Assembly: GCA_038207265.1 (NCBI GenBank)
Contig: JBBQZZ010000004.1
Span: 248,001 to 312,000, forward strand
Length of the DNA stretch: 64,000 nucleotides
From: JACMLD01 sp038207265
GTDB taxonomy: Bacteria > Bacteroidota > Bacteroidia > Chitinophagales > Chitinophagaceae
Direction of reading: 5' to 3'
The number at the start of each line of letters is the position of its first letter. The stretch's first letter is position 1. Of this stretch, positions 26,211 to 34,872 are shown one piece after another. The notes beneath the pieces are model-generated. The model saw nothing but the letters and a program-made list of their open reading frames with translations. It was not told the DNA's origin and did not search any database. Position numbers and translations under genes: made by a program.

Positions 26211-26247
26211 AATCTCGTTTTAGAATTGTTCAACTGAAATTTTATAC

Positions 26248-26706
26248 ATGAAAACTATATTGACAATAATAGCAACGGCCATAATGGTAAATTTTGCCAT
26301 TGCACAGGGTATCCAAGTGGCCTCAAAACCAACAGGTCCTGATGTGCTGGCGCTGAAAGAGACTTCATTTGATTTTGGCAAGATTCCACAGGGCAGACCA
26401 GTGACCCACGATTTTTTTGTTTCAAATCCCAGTTCAACAGATACTTTGAAAATAGAGGACGTGAAAGCCAGTTGCGGTTGTACTACACCCGTGTGGAAAC
26501 GTGAACCTGTTGCACCTAACGGTACCAGCAAAATCACTGTTGGTTATAATGCTTATAGTGAAAATGCATTTGAAAAAAACGTAACCATATTCTTTAACGG
26601 CGGGCAGACAAAAATGCTTACTATAAAAGGAATTGTTTACAAAGCTCCTGCAAACCCGGCACCAGAAAATACTGCCGTAGACCTATTAAAAAAATCAAAC
26701 CAATAA
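26248..26706 (+). CDS. DUF1573 exported protein, first copy
   Basis: The 152-aa protein has a signal peptide (ILTIIATAIMVNFAIAQG) and one DUF1573 domain of about 100 residues: ETSFDFGKIPQGRPVTHDFFVSNPSSTDTLKI, then the hallmark VKASCGCTTPVW and ITVGYNAY. The fold is immunoglobulin-like (ASPM/SPD2/hydin type), and in Bacteroidota these proteins are exported or bound to the outer membrane with unknown role. A second copy starts 3 bp after its stop, so they form a two-gene operon. The CGC pair may form a disulfide. Confidence 0.88.
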   Translation: MKTILTIIATAIMVNFAIAQGIQVASKPTGPDVLALKETSFDFGKIPQGRPVTHDFFVSNPSSTDTLKIEDVKASCGCTTPVWKREPVAPNGTSKITVGYNAYSENAFEKNVTIFFNGGQTKMLTIKGIVYKAPANPAPENTAVDLLKKSNQ

Positions 26707-26709
26707 ACA

Positions 26710-27162
26710 ATGAAAAGATTATTTGCATCCTTTGCAGCACTAATGATCACAGGTGCAGTATTTGCACAAGCAACTGCTCCTGCCACTCCTGTAGTTAAAG
26801 CTGAGGAAATGGTAAAGTTTAAAGAATCCGTGCATGATTTTGGAAAAATAAAACAAGGAGTGCCTGTTAACTATGATTTTGCTTTTAAGAACATCAGCAA
26901 TAAACCAGTTGTTATTGAATCGGCCACTGCCAGTTGCGGTTGTACAACACCGGTAAAACCAGAAAAACCTGTTGCAAAAGGAAAATCAGATGTTATCAAA
27001 GCTGGTTTCAATGCGGCATCGCCCAGCCCATTTGATAAAACCATTTATATCAAAGTAGCAGGTGCTTCATTGCCATTAGAACTGAAGATTAAAGGAGAAG
27101 TGCTGACTTCAGAAGCATATGCTAAATATGAAACTGAAAAAGGAAAAAAATCGGGTAAATAG
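26710..27162 (+). CDS. DUF1573 exported protein, second copy
   Basis: The 150-aa paralogue of the preceding gene has a signal peptide (FASFAALMITGAVFAQ), an Ala/Pro/Thr linker and the same DUF1573 core: ESVHDFGKIKQGVPVNYDFAFKNISNKPVVI, then ATASCGCTTPVKPEKP. It ends in a Lys-rich tail. The two copies share the order of motifs but differ in length of the linker and are clearly old duplicates. A strong terminator follows 24 bp downstream and closes the two-gene unit. Confidence 0.88.
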   Translation: MKRLFASFAALMITGAVFAQATAPATPVVKAEEMVKFKESVHDFGKIKQGVPVNYDFAFKNISNKPVVIESATASCGCTTPVKPEKPVAKGKSDVIKAGFNAASPSPFDKTIYIKVAGASLPLELKIKGEVLTSEAYAKYETEKGKKSGK

Positions 27163-27186
27163 TTTTTTTACAGTTTGTTTGTATAC

Positions 27187-27217
27187 ATCCTCATCATTTA
27201 TGGTGGGGATTTTTTTT
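27187..27217 (+). terminator. Intrinsic terminator of the DUF1573 operon
   Basis: A 10-bp stem (ATCCTCATCA with TGGTGGGGAT, including two G-T pairs), TTTA loop and eight T. Confidence 0.8.
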
Positions 27218-27388
27218 CTTCCGGATGCATTTTAGTTAACCTGTTACATTGGAGCATAAGCCTATTTTACCCCTATAGAACAATTTCTTTCACTAAAAGC
27301 ATTGATTTAAGATTATTGTAAATGACATTCATAATAATTTTTGTCGTACAAGATTTGATTATTTTAGCTCCCCAAAATTTCTACTACA

Positions 27389-28078
27389 ATGAACATAAAG
27401 GTTATTGCATTTGACGCCGATGATACCCTATGGGTTAATGAACCTTATTTCCAGGCCATAGAAAAAAAATTCTGTGACCTATTTGAAAACTATTTGCCAC
27501 ATCATACCATTTCCAGGGAATTACTGAAAACTGAAATCGATAACCTGTCACTATATGGTTATGGTGTAAAGGGATTCATGCTGTCAATGATCGAAACTGC
27601 CTTGCGCATTTCAGACAAAACATTGCCGGTTGATGCTATTGAAAAGATCATTGCGCTGGGAAAAGAATTGCTGGAAGAACCAATAGTACTATTGGATGGT
27701 GTAGAAGAGGTTTTGCAGGCGTTGAAGGGGAAATACAAGTTGGTAGTAGCCACCAAAGGTGATTTGCTGGACCAGGAAAGGAAATTAAGGAAATCAGGAT
27801 TAGAACATTTTTTTCATCATATTGAAATAATGTCTGATAAAAAAGAAAGTGATTATGCAAAACTTATTAAACACCTGGATATAAAACCCGAAGCGTTTGC
27901 AATGATTGGTAATTCTGTAAAGTCAGACGTATTACCGGTGCTGAACCTGGGTGGTTATGGTTATCATGTACCCTATCACACAACCTGGGCACACGAAGTG
28001 ATTGAAGCAAATGTGGACCATCACAGGTTTGCCCGTCTAGAACACATCAGGGAAATATTAACGCATATGCCTGTGTGA
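27389..28078 (+). CDS. HAD-superfamily hydrolase
   Basis: The 229-aa protein has HAD motif I near the start (AFDADDTLWVNE, with the nucleophile and acid Asp pair). A helical cap lies at about 20-90, motif II is VVATKGDLL near 118-126, motif III is the Lys in SDKKESDYAKLI, and motif IV is IGNSVKSDVLPVLNLG near 172-187. This is the phosphatase-type HAD fold; a small phosphorylated metabolite is the probable substrate. The gene stands alone, and the 364 bp downstream of it hold no recognisable gene. Confidence 0.88.
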   Translation: MNIKVIAFDADDTLWVNEPYFQAIEKKFCDLFENYLPHHTISRELLKTEIDNLSLYGYGVKGFMLSMIETALRISDKTLPVDAIEKIIALGKELLEEPIVLLDGVEEVLQALKGKYKLVVATKGDLLDQERKLRKSGLEHFFHHIEIMSDKKESDYAKLIKHLDIKPEAFAMIGNSVKSDVLPVLNLGGYGYHVPYHTTWAHEVIEANVDHHRFARLEHIREILTHMPV

Positions 28079-28442
28079 AATGCAAAATGAATATTGGAGC
28101 CTGTTATACATGAGCTGTGTTCCAAACCTGATGCTGGTATGGACGATAAAAGTTATAAAGTTGAAGTTCCTCCATCGCATTGGCTAAATAGAAATAACTG
28201 AATAATAATTTTGGCTTTCGGCTCAGGCCGCCAGGGCGCTCTGATGATAAGAGTTAAAAAGCTGAAAGGGCTCCTTAGAATAAAACGCGGCTGCGTCGGG
28301 AACCGGCTTGATGCAATTGTATTTTTTAAATTGTTGTAACCCGCAATTGATAATAGCCTTTAAAGCTTGCTGCCGGAACAAGAAATTCATAATTGCTGTA
28401 ATAGTGTAATGAAGTTTATCTTACGTTTTCTAATAATAGTTA
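28079..28442. other. Intergenic region without a recognisable gene
   Basis: No reading frame of convincing composition, no repeat and no strong hairpin. The segment around 28215-28310 is GC-richer than the rest (GGCTCAGGCCGCCAGGGCGC, CGGCTGCGTCGGGAACCGGC). This could mark a decayed remnant, but nothing identifies it. Confidence 0.5.
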
Positions 28443-28817
28443 ATGAAAAAAGTATCATTGTGGCTGATGATAATATTATATGTTGCCGCAGGCATCAATC
28501 ATTTTATTCATCCGCAAGGTTATTTGAAAATAATGCCAGCCTGGTTACCTTGGCATCTGCTGCTGGTAAATTTTAGCGGAGGCTGTGAAATTTTCTTTGC
28601 ATTATTGTTGATTCCCCGATCAACACGCCCTGTTGCAGCCTGGTTATTAATAGCCTTACTCATTGCGGTATTTCCGGCAAATATTCAAATGACCATTAAT
28701 TATTTTAAAGAGCACCATCCTCAAACTTGGATATCCGTGATACGCCTGCCACTTCAGTTGTTGCTAATTGCCTGGGCTTACCGTTTTACCCGCGAAAAGA
28801 ATAAAATTGACAGATAA
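28443..28817 (+). CDS. DoxX-like small membrane protein
   Basis: The 124-aa protein is four hydrophobic helices and little else: LWLMIILYVAAGINHFIHPQG, then LLLVNFSGGCEIFFALLLI, PVAAWLLIALLIAVFPANIQM and LPLQLLLIAWAYRF. The pattern AGINHFxxPxxYLKIMPxWLPW and the Gly-Gly-x-Glu in helix 2 are those of the DoxX/DUF4395-like membrane proteins of Bacteroidota. The function is not established; some DoxX proteins act in thiosulfate or redox metabolism. The aminotransferase gene follows 45 bp downstream and may have its own promoter. Confidence 0.83.
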   Translation: MKKVSLWLMIILYVAAGINHFIHPQGYLKIMPAWLPWHLLLVNFSGGCEIFFALLLIPRSTRPVAAWLLIALLIAVFPANIQMTINYFKEHHPQTWISVIRLPLQLLLIAWAYRFTREKNKIDR

Positions 28818-28825
28818 TGATTCTG

Positions 28826-28858
28826 TTGCCGGGATCTAAAATCCAGTTACTATTTTTG
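28826..28858 (+). promoter_or_regulatory. Possible promoter of the aminotransferase gene
   Basis: TTG (28826-28828), 22 nt, then TATTTTTG (28851-28858), fitting TTG-N(17-23)-TANNTTTG. It ends 4 nt before the ATG, so the transcript would have almost no leader, which lowers confidence. Confidence 0.4.
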
Positions 28859-28862
28859 TTGT

Positions 28863-30059
28863 ATGTTATCTATCAGCCAACGTGGCCGCGAAATGCCGCC
28901 ATCGCCTATTCGTAAATTGGTTCCCTACGCAGAAGCTGCCAAGAAAAGAGGGACCAAAGTTTTTCATCTCAATATTGGCCAGCCGGATATAGAAACGCCT
29001 GCGCAGATCCTCGATGCTGTACGGCATGCAGATTTCAAAGTATTGGAATATAGTCACAGTGCAGGAAATGAAAGCTATCGCAGGAAACTGGTAGAGTATT
29101 ATAAGCGGGTAGGCATCAACGTGGATCACAACCAGATCATTATTACTACAGGTGGCAGCGAAGCCATCCTGTTTGGTATGATGGCTTGCCTTGACGCGGG
29201 CGATGAAATTATTATACCTGAACCCTTTTACGCCAACTACAATGGTTTTGCGGTGGAAGCTGGTGTAATGGTCAAACCGATTACTTCAAACATCGAAACC
29301 GGTTTTGCATTACCTCCTATTGAAGATTTCGAAAAAGCTATCACAGCAAAAACAAAGGCCATTGTAATCTGCAATCCCAATAATCCAACCGGGTATTTGT
29401 ACAGTAAGGATGAAATGGAAACCCTGAAGCAAATCATACTCAAACACCATTTATATTTATTTGCAGATGAGGCTTACCGTGAGTTTTGTTACAGCGGCGA
29501 ACATACCAGTGCCATGCATTTAACAGGCGTGGATGACAACATTATTCTAATGGACACCATCAGCAAGCGATACAGCGCCTGTGGTGGTCGTATTGGCGCA
29601 TTTGTTACCAAAAACAAACAGGTACTGGATGCTGTGATGAAATTTGCACAGGCAAGGTTGAGTCCACCTTCCTATGCCCAGATATTGGGTGAAGCAGCGG
29701 TTGATCTGCCTGCCAATTATTTTGATACCACTAAAGCAGAATACAAAAAAAGAAGAGACACCATTGTAAAAAGACTGAATGAGATGCCCGGCGTTTTTTG
29801 TCCGAACCCAGGCGGTGCCTTTTATGCCATGGCCAGTTTGCCGGTAGACGATGCGGATATTTTTTGTCAATGGTTACTTGAATCATTTTCTTACCATGAC
29901 CAAACAGTGATGCTGGCACCCGCCAGTGGATTCTATGGTACGCCAGGTTTGGGAAAGCATGAAGTAAGACTGGCCTATGTACTCAATACAACTGCTATTA
30001 ACGGTGCTATGGATTGTCTTGCAAAAGCTTTGGATCAATACCCTGGCAAAATAAAATAA
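28863..30059 (+). CDS. PLP-dependent class I/II aminotransferase
   Basis: The 398-aa enzyme is of fold type I. The visible sites are: LNIGQPDIETPAQI at the N-terminus, ITTGGSEAILFGMMACLDAGDEIIIPEPFYANY (phosphate-binding and aromatic stack), IVICNPNNPTGYLYS (the Asn), LFADEAYREF (the Asp holding the pyridine nitrogen) and DTISKRYSACGGRIGA with the PLP lysine. The closest known type is the aspartate/aromatic aminotransferase branch; the exact amino donor is not determinable. The next gene starts 18 bp after its stop. Confidence 0.92.
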   Translation: MLSISQRGREMPPSPIRKLVPYAEAAKKRGTKVFHLNIGQPDIETPAQILDAVRHADFKVLEYSHSAGNESYRRKLVEYYKRVGINVDHNQIIITTGGSEAILFGMMACLDAGDEIIIPEPFYANYNGFAVEAGVMVKPITSNIETGFALPPIEDFEKAITAKTKAIVICNPNNPTGYLYSKDEMETLKQIILKHHLYLFADEAYREFCYSGEHTSAMHLTGVDDNIILMDTISKRYSACGGRIGAFVTKNKQVLDAVMKFAQARLSPPSYAQILGEAAVDLPANYFDTTKAEYKKRRDTIVKRLNEMPGVFCPNPGGAFYAMASLPVDDADIFCQWLLESFSYHDQTVMLAPASGFYGTPGLGKHEVRLAYVLNTTAINGAMDCLAKALDQYPGKIK

Positions 30060-30077
30060 ATTTCTTATTGCGCATGG

Positions 30078-30614
30078 ATGCAGGAACATATAGTGATAAA
30101 AGACTTTACCCAAATCATTCATTCCTGGGCAGGTTTATTGAAGCCGTATGATTTTAAACAGCTTTGTACCAAGCCATCTAAATCCGATTGGTCATTGGGA
30201 CAGGTGTATATGCACGTAATAAGTGAAACAAATTTTTACCTCGAACAGGCAGAAATTTGCTTTTCAAATAAGGATAATCTTCATGCTGAAATGTCAACGG
30301 CCGCAAAGACAATGTTTTTGAACAACCAGCTTCCGGATGAAAAAATTGAAGGTCCTGTAACCAACGCTGAAACAGCACAACCCATAAATAAGGAAGAATT
30401 GGTAGCTGGATTAAATAATCTGTTGGGGAAACTTGGAGAGATTGTTCTGTTCCTGAATGAAGATTTCAATAAAGGCAAGACACAACATTCCGGACTGGGC
30501 TTTTTTACTGCAAAAGAATGGATACAGTTTGCTGCCATGCACTTCAAACACCACGAACGGCAAAAGAAAAGAATTGATCATTTCCTGCATTCAAATACAA
30601 CTTCTCAGCATTAA
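30078..30614 (+). CDS. DinB family protein (first of two)
   Basis: The 178-aa protein has the DinB-like four-helix bundle pattern: a long N-terminal helix pair (DFTQIIHSWAGLLKPYDFKQLCTKP), then DWSLGQVYMHVISETNFYLEQAE with the conserved metal-binding His of helix 2, and FFTAKEWIQFAAMHFKHHERQKKRI at the end with the second His cluster. Members bind a metal at three histidines and often act as thiol transferases for bacillithiol or similar; the substrate here is unknown. It starts 18 bp after the aminotransferase stop. I chose the ATG in frame with QEHIVIKD, not the nearby ATG in another frame. Confidence 0.82.
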   Translation: MQEHIVIKDFTQIIHSWAGLLKPYDFKQLCTKPSKSDWSLGQVYMHVISETNFYLEQAEICFSNKDNLHAEMSTAAKTMFLNNQLPDEKIEGPVTNAETAQPINKEELVAGLNNLLGKLGEIVLFLNEDFNKGKTQHSGLGFFTAKEWIQFAAMHFKHHERQKKRIDHFLHSNTTSQH

Positions 30615-30630
30615 ATTCCATTTTGATTGA

Positions 30631-30650
30631 AAATGAATGCGCATTCATTT
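30631..30650. repeat. Perfect 20-bp palindrome between two convergent genes
   Basis: AAATGAATGC and GCATTCATTT abut with no loop, 17 bp after the DinB stop. A hairpin there would end in TTT but has no loop, so it could be a weak terminator or a protein site. Confidence 0.5.
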
Positions 30651-30713
30651 GATAAACCATGTTACGGTTAGGTTTCCGCGCACATAGCTTCGACTTAAAA
30701 TAAAAATAACCAA

Positions 30714-31010
30714 TCAGGAAAGACATACCCCCCACTCCAGCTGGAAGCATCTCTTGCTTTCTTTGATACAGGTAAACAAAAAGTTACTGGTAAAGGGCAT
30801 ACTAACCGGTTCGCCACCATTCTCCACTTCAGGTGTTACGCTTCCGCTTACATGTACTTCGATTGAGGATGCACAAATGGTTTTCCATTCGTGGTGATTG
30901 ATCTCTGAAGGAAGCGGATTATTAAAGTGATCACCGGCGAGTTGTTTCGCGATTTCCACCAGCAACAGAGGTTCATACAGGGTTGCGGAAATGTTCAATA
31001 GTTTTTTCAT
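30714..31010 (-). CDS. Small hypothetical protein
   Basis: I do not recognise this 98-aa protein. Its start is ATGAAAAAACTATTGAAC. The N-terminus MKKLLNISATLYEPLLLVEIAKQLAGDHFNNPLPSEI could be one long amphipathic helix. The C-terminus is beta-like, with LFTCIKESKRCFQLEW. No signal peptide is obvious. It lies alone in a gap of nearly 600 bp between convergent and divergent neighbours. The codon composition is normal for the region, so it may be real, but I cannot confirm it. Confidence 0.4.
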   Translation of the reverse strand: MKKLLNISATLYEPLLLVEIAKQLAGDHFNNPLPSEINHHEWKTICASSIEVHVSGSVTPEVENGGEPVSMPFTSNFLFTCIKESKRCFQLEWGVCLS

Positions 31011-31137
31011 AGCAATGGTTTAAGTGGTTTGGATGGGGAATACGGTTATAATGTTCGTAGACGAAGTAATATCAAAATCGTATTTAAAAAAATAGAACAT
31101 TCTTTCATTTTATTGTAAAAGAAAATACTGAGGATCT

Positions 31138-31153
31138 GTAGTATATATAGTAC
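31138..31153. promoter_or_regulatory. Near-palindrome before the C45 hydrolase gene
   Basis: GTAGTATATATAGTAC is a 16-bp dyad with one mismatch pair (positions 4 and 13), 45 bp before the ATG. Its ATAGTAC arm equals the arm of the operator-like repeat at 50480-50500. Speculative. Confidence 0.3.
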
Positions 31154-31198
31154 AAAATCTGCTTTTCTTCCTATATTCAGGAACCAAAATGAAAAAAC

Positions 31199-32608
31199 AT
31201 GCAACTGAAACATTACACTGCTGCAGGGCTTATCTTTTTTATGTTTTCATTTTATGCCCGGCCATTTACAGGAAATAATTCTATCATCAAACCGTACCGT
31301 GAAAATAGAAATGGTTGGATATATGTCTATTTAAAAGGTACCGCTACGGAAATTGGTTACCAGCACGGCTCACTCCTGGCCAATGAAATTGATACCACCC
31401 TGCGCATGTTCGCTTATTTTCTGCCACACGAAACAAAAAAAGACTGGGCCTTTTACCGTCAGTGTGCACGAAACTTTTTATGGGATAAGCTTGACCGTGA
31501 GTACAAAGATGAAATCAATGGAATTGTTGCCGGTCTGCAATCCAAACATAAAAATTACGATAGCCTCGATATAACCGCATTGAACGCATGGGAAGAGCTT
31601 GCGTTTTACTATGTACCGTCAATAATGAATGCCGCAGTGGCGCATAGTGGTGACAATAAAGCGCCCGGCAACTGCAGTGCTTTTATTGCCACGGGTAGTT
31701 ATACAAAAGATGGGAAGATAGTGATGGGACATAACAACTGGACCGAATACATCGTAGGCCAGCACTGGAATGTAATAGCAGATATTACACCGGATAAAGG
31801 AAATCACATTATGATGGATTGCATGCCCGGCTATATACACAGTGGTGATGATTTTTTGATCACAGGCAATGGTATGCTGATAACCGAAACAACCATTACA
31901 CAATTCAGTTTGTTTGATACCAGTGGCATACCGGAATTCATGCGTGCCAGGAAAGCCGCCCAATACAGCAATAGTATTGATGATGTCATTAAAATATTTG
32001 TGGAAGGCAACAACGGTGGTTACGCCAATGACTGGCTCATTGGAGATACCAAAACAAATGAAGTGGCTAAACTGGAACTGGGTTTGAAAAAATATCGTGT
32101 ATGGCGAAGCAAAGACACTGCCATTATCGGAAGCAACTTCCCCAGTGATCCTACACTCATCAAAGAAGAAACAACTTTTAATATAAATGATTCTACTACC
32201 TCACCCAATGCGCGAAAAAAAAGAATGGAACAATTGATACAGGTTGATTTGAAAGGGAAGCTGGATGCAGAAACCGGTAAAGTTGCAGAAGCAGACCATA
32301 TGGATGCGCTGCAAGGAAAAAATGCCGATAACCGTTGCGTTATCTGCGGACATATTGATGAAGATCCAAAAGGTTGCGCCGAATGGAGCAATCCTCCTTT
32401 TTATCCAATGGGTGCTGTACAGGGTAAAGTAACAACAGCTGACCTGGCAAAAGACATGAAATTCTGGGCACATATGGGTCATCCCTGCGGAAGAGATTTT
32501 GTAGGGGCAGTTTTTTATAAGGCACACCCGGAATATGTTTGGATGAATAAATATCTAAACGTAATGAAGTCATATCCATGGACTTTATTTCAAGCCATAA
32601 AAAGATGA
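31199..32608 (+). CDS. C45-type autoproteolytic acyltransferase/hydrolase (AAT-like, Ntn-hydrolase)
   Basis: The 469-aa protein has an N-terminal hydrophobic signal (AAGLIFFMFSFYARPF). The N-terminal block (WIYVYLKGTATEIGYQHGSLLANEI) and the mature-chain start GNCSAFIA, with Cys159 as probable nucleophile after autocatalytic cleavage, mark a family related to acyl-CoA:isopenicillin N acyltransferase and phospholipase B-like proteins. Later blocks are IVMGHNNWTEYIVGQHWNVIAD, GNGMLITETTITQF and the C-terminal WAHMGHPCGRDF. The real substrate in bacteria is usually unknown; hydrolysis of amide or N-acyl bonds is likely. It is a single gene. Confidence 0.8.
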   Translation: MQLKHYTAAGLIFFMFSFYARPFTGNNSIIKPYRENRNGWIYVYLKGTATEIGYQHGSLLANEIDTTLRMFAYFLPHETKKDWAFYRQCARNFLWDKLDREYKDEINGIVAGLQSKHKNYDSLDITALNAWEELAFYYVPSIMNAAVAHSGDNKAPGNCSAFIATGSYTKDGKIVMGHNNWTEYIVGQHWNVIADITPDKGNHIMMDCMPGYIHSGDDFLITGNGMLITETTITQFSLFDTSGIPEFMRARKAAQYSNSIDDVIKIFVEGNNGGYANDWLIGDTKTNEVAKLELGLKKYRVWRSKDTAIIGSNFPSDPTLIKEETTFNINDSTTSPNARKKRMEQLIQVDLKGKLDAETGKVAEADHMDALQGKNADNRCVICGHIDEDPKGCAEWSNPPFYPMGAVQGKVTTADLAKDMKFWAHMGHPCGRDFVGAVFYKAHPEYVWMNKYLNVMKSYPWTLFQAIKR

Positions 32609-32675
32609 CCGATTCTTTTTTTATTTTCAATTCATCAAAGGCCGGGAATCATTTAAAAAAATGTAGTTGAAACTT

Positions 32676-33131
32676 ATGAATTATGATATAAAAATGCGTA
32701 TTAATGTAGAAAAGCCAGTTGCCTACGTTGCCTACGGGTTACAGAAAGGAAGTGGACAACACTATGAAACAATTCAAAAACAACAGTCAAACGGAAAAGA
32801 TTTATATTTTGATTTTCATATTAAAATATTGAGGAAAAAATTAACGCAACCGGGCTTTGGTGGAGTCTTTGTGCAGGGATCAGTACCGGAGAAATTTATT
32901 TACCTGGATATCGGCAAATACGCTGGTCAAATCAATAGTGAATGGGGAAGACGATTAAAGATTCCATTGCGAGGAATCGGAAATGAGATCATCAGTGAAA
33001 TTATGCAGCAGCCTGATTTGGTTTTGGTAACCAAGGTTGCGGGTACAGGAAAAGATGGCGGTCCCAACTGTGCAACCGTAAAGCCTTTCAACGGATGGCA
33101 TCCTCAAATAGTTAAAGATTGGACTCCCTGA
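32676..33131 (+). CDS. DUF5990 family protein
   Basis: The 151-aa protein has the pattern I associate with DUF5990: RINVEKPVAYVAYGLQKGSGQHYETIQKQ near the start, KDLYFDFHIKI, then FGGVFVQGSVPEKFIYLDIGKYAG and a C-terminal KDGGPNCATVKPFNGWHP. The function is unknown. I start it at the ATG followed by AATTATGAT, not at the TTG three codons upstream. It stands alone between the C45 hydrolase and the orphan kinase; no signal peptide, so it is probably cytoplasmic. Confidence 0.8.
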   Translation: MNYDIKMRINVEKPVAYVAYGLQKGSGQHYETIQKQQSNGKDLYFDFHIKILRKKLTQPGFGGVFVQGSVPEKFIYLDIGKYAGQINSEWGRRLKIPLRGIGNEIISEIMQQPDLVLVTKVAGTGKDGGPNCATVKPFNGWHPQIVKDWTP

Positions 33132-33316
33132 GATAAACTTTCTGAAATACAAGGGATTAGAATTGACTGACCCTGGGTTAACAAGGGGTTTTGAGGATAC
33201 AACTGCATAAACTTAAAATTTTATTTTTACAACAATATTTTCTTGTTTGAATTTTTGGATTAAATGGCCTAATTTACAAATGCCTTATACTAATATCCTT
33301 TAAATTCCATTGTTCA

Positions 33317-34795
33317 ATGAAGTCTTTTCAGCAGTTGCCATACCGGTTCCAGGGAAAGCCCGACTCCGTTGATCCCTCCGCACAAATGGATTTTTTACAA
33401 CCTCAGCTGATACCCGTTCCAAAAGATATTGCAAAAGTCAAAACCGGTTCCAGGAGAGCATCGCTCAAAAAAAAATTATTCCGCCTTCACTATTCGATCA
33501 AACTGATTGGTGTTTCACGGGCCATGGATGACTATGAAAAACGTAAACTGGGGATCTTTAACCAGATCAATTTTTTTCAGTTGCTGACCGGCATCACAAT
33601 TCCCTTAATTGGTTTATTGCACAATAAAAAATTTCCGGAATGGGCCTGGTTGGTTGCCAGCCTGCCAGCTTTAATCAGCATGGTTGTCTTATGGATGAAT
33701 GAACTGAAGCGTTATGAAGCGGCCATTATTTTCTATTTCATATTTTATCCGGTTGCAACCAGCATTGTTTATATGAGCGGTATCAATATGGGGGTTGAAT
33801 TATTTTTTATTCTTTATGGTATATTGTCTGTTTTTTTTATTCAGCAGATCAGTTACATGATTTTTTCAGTGAGCCTGAGTATGATTAGTTATTTTATGCT
33901 ATCGGTAGTTTGGAAATATCATCGCTTTGAATTGGAATCTTCAAATATGCTGCTGTACCTCTCGAATCAAATCCTGGGAATTATATTTATTTTTTATGGT
34001 CTCTTTTTAATTAAAAAGGAAAACGCCAGTTACCAGTCAAGGGTGCTTGCCAAAAACAGGGAGATAGCAGAAAAAGCAGCTCTGCTGAAAAAACAAACCA
34101 CCGAACTTTCTGATCTGAATTCAGTAAAGAATAAATTATTCTCTGTTATAGCGCACGATTTAAAAACTCCGATGTATGCCTTGCGAAATCTGTTCCGGAG
34201 TGTACTGCAACAAAATTTGCCTGCCAAAGAAATTAAAAGCATGCTGCCTGATGTGATTGATGATCTAAATTATACCACGGGACTCATGGAGAATTTATTG
34301 CATTGGGCAAAAAGCCAGATGCAGTCGGAAGTTATCAAAGCTCATTTGATTGACATGCATGCTATAGTACAGGAAGTGATTCAGTTGTTACAACTTCAGG
34401 CAGACGCAAAATCAATTACAATAGAAAGCAAAATCGAAGAATCTGTTTTTGCCCTTGCCGATAAGGATATGATAAACCTGGTTATTAGAAATTTATTGTC
34501 TAATGCTATTAAGTTTACTCCCGGCGGTGGGCAGATAGCTATTGATGCCAATGAAATGCCGAGTTATATAGAAGTATATATCAAAGATTCCGGAACGGGC
34601 ATCAGCCAGGAAGCATTGCAAAAAATTAATCAGAATAATTATTTTACTACCAATGGAACTGCTCAGGAACCTGGTACCGGCCTGGGCCTGATGCTGTGCA
34701 AAGAATTTCTTATAAAAAATGGCGGCCAGCTTTGTATAGAGAGCGAACCTGGAGCTGGCAGTATTTTTTCTTTCACTTTGCCCAGGCCCGAATAA
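33317..34795 (+). CDS. Orphan membrane histidine kinase
   Basis: The 492-aa kinase has about 90 cytoplasmic residues, then five or six membrane helices (INFFQLLTGITIPLIGLL through QILGIIFIFYGLFLI, about 90-235). A coiled coil and a HisKA domain follow with the phospho-His in LFSVIAHDLKTPMYAL, then a HATPase domain with NLVIRNLLSNAIKFTPGGG (N box), KDSGTGIS (G1) and GTGLGLMLCKEF (G2). No response regulator is next to it, so its partner must be elsewhere. The multi-helix N-terminus without a large periplasmic domain suggests it senses a membrane or intramembrane signal. Confidence 0.92.
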   Translation: MKSFQQLPYRFQGKPDSVDPSAQMDFLQPQLIPVPKDIAKVKTGSRRASLKKKLFRLHYSIKLIGVSRAMDDYEKRKLGIFNQINFFQLLTGITIPLIGLLHNKKFPEWAWLVASLPALISMVVLWMNELKRYEAAIIFYFIFYPVATSIVYMSGINMGVELFFILYGILSVFFIQQISYMIFSVSLSMISYFMLSVVWKYHRFELESSNMLLYLSNQILGIIFIFYGLFLIKKENASYQSRVLAKNREIAEKAALLKKQTTELSDLNSVKNKLFSVIAHDLKTPMYALRNLFRSVLQQNLPAKEIKSMLPDVIDDLNYTTGLMENLLHWAKSQMQSEVIKAHLIDMHAIVQEVIQLLQLQADAKSITIESKIEESVFALADKDMINLVIRNLLSNAIKFTPGGGQIAIDANEMPSYIEVYIKDSGTGISQEALQKINQNNYFTTNGTAQEPGTGLGLMLCKEFLIKNGGQLCIESEPGAGSIFSFTLPRPE

Positions 34796-34872
34796 CTGCA
34801 GGGCTCATTTTATAAAACAATACATTTGCGGGGATATCTCAATAAGCTTTTGTATTTCACCCTTAATTATCT

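Noticed and set aside
28335..28360. TGTAAC-N17 before DoxX as another ECF-type site
   Set aside because: The downstream triplet is CTT, not CTC or GTC, and it is about 80 nt from the start codon.
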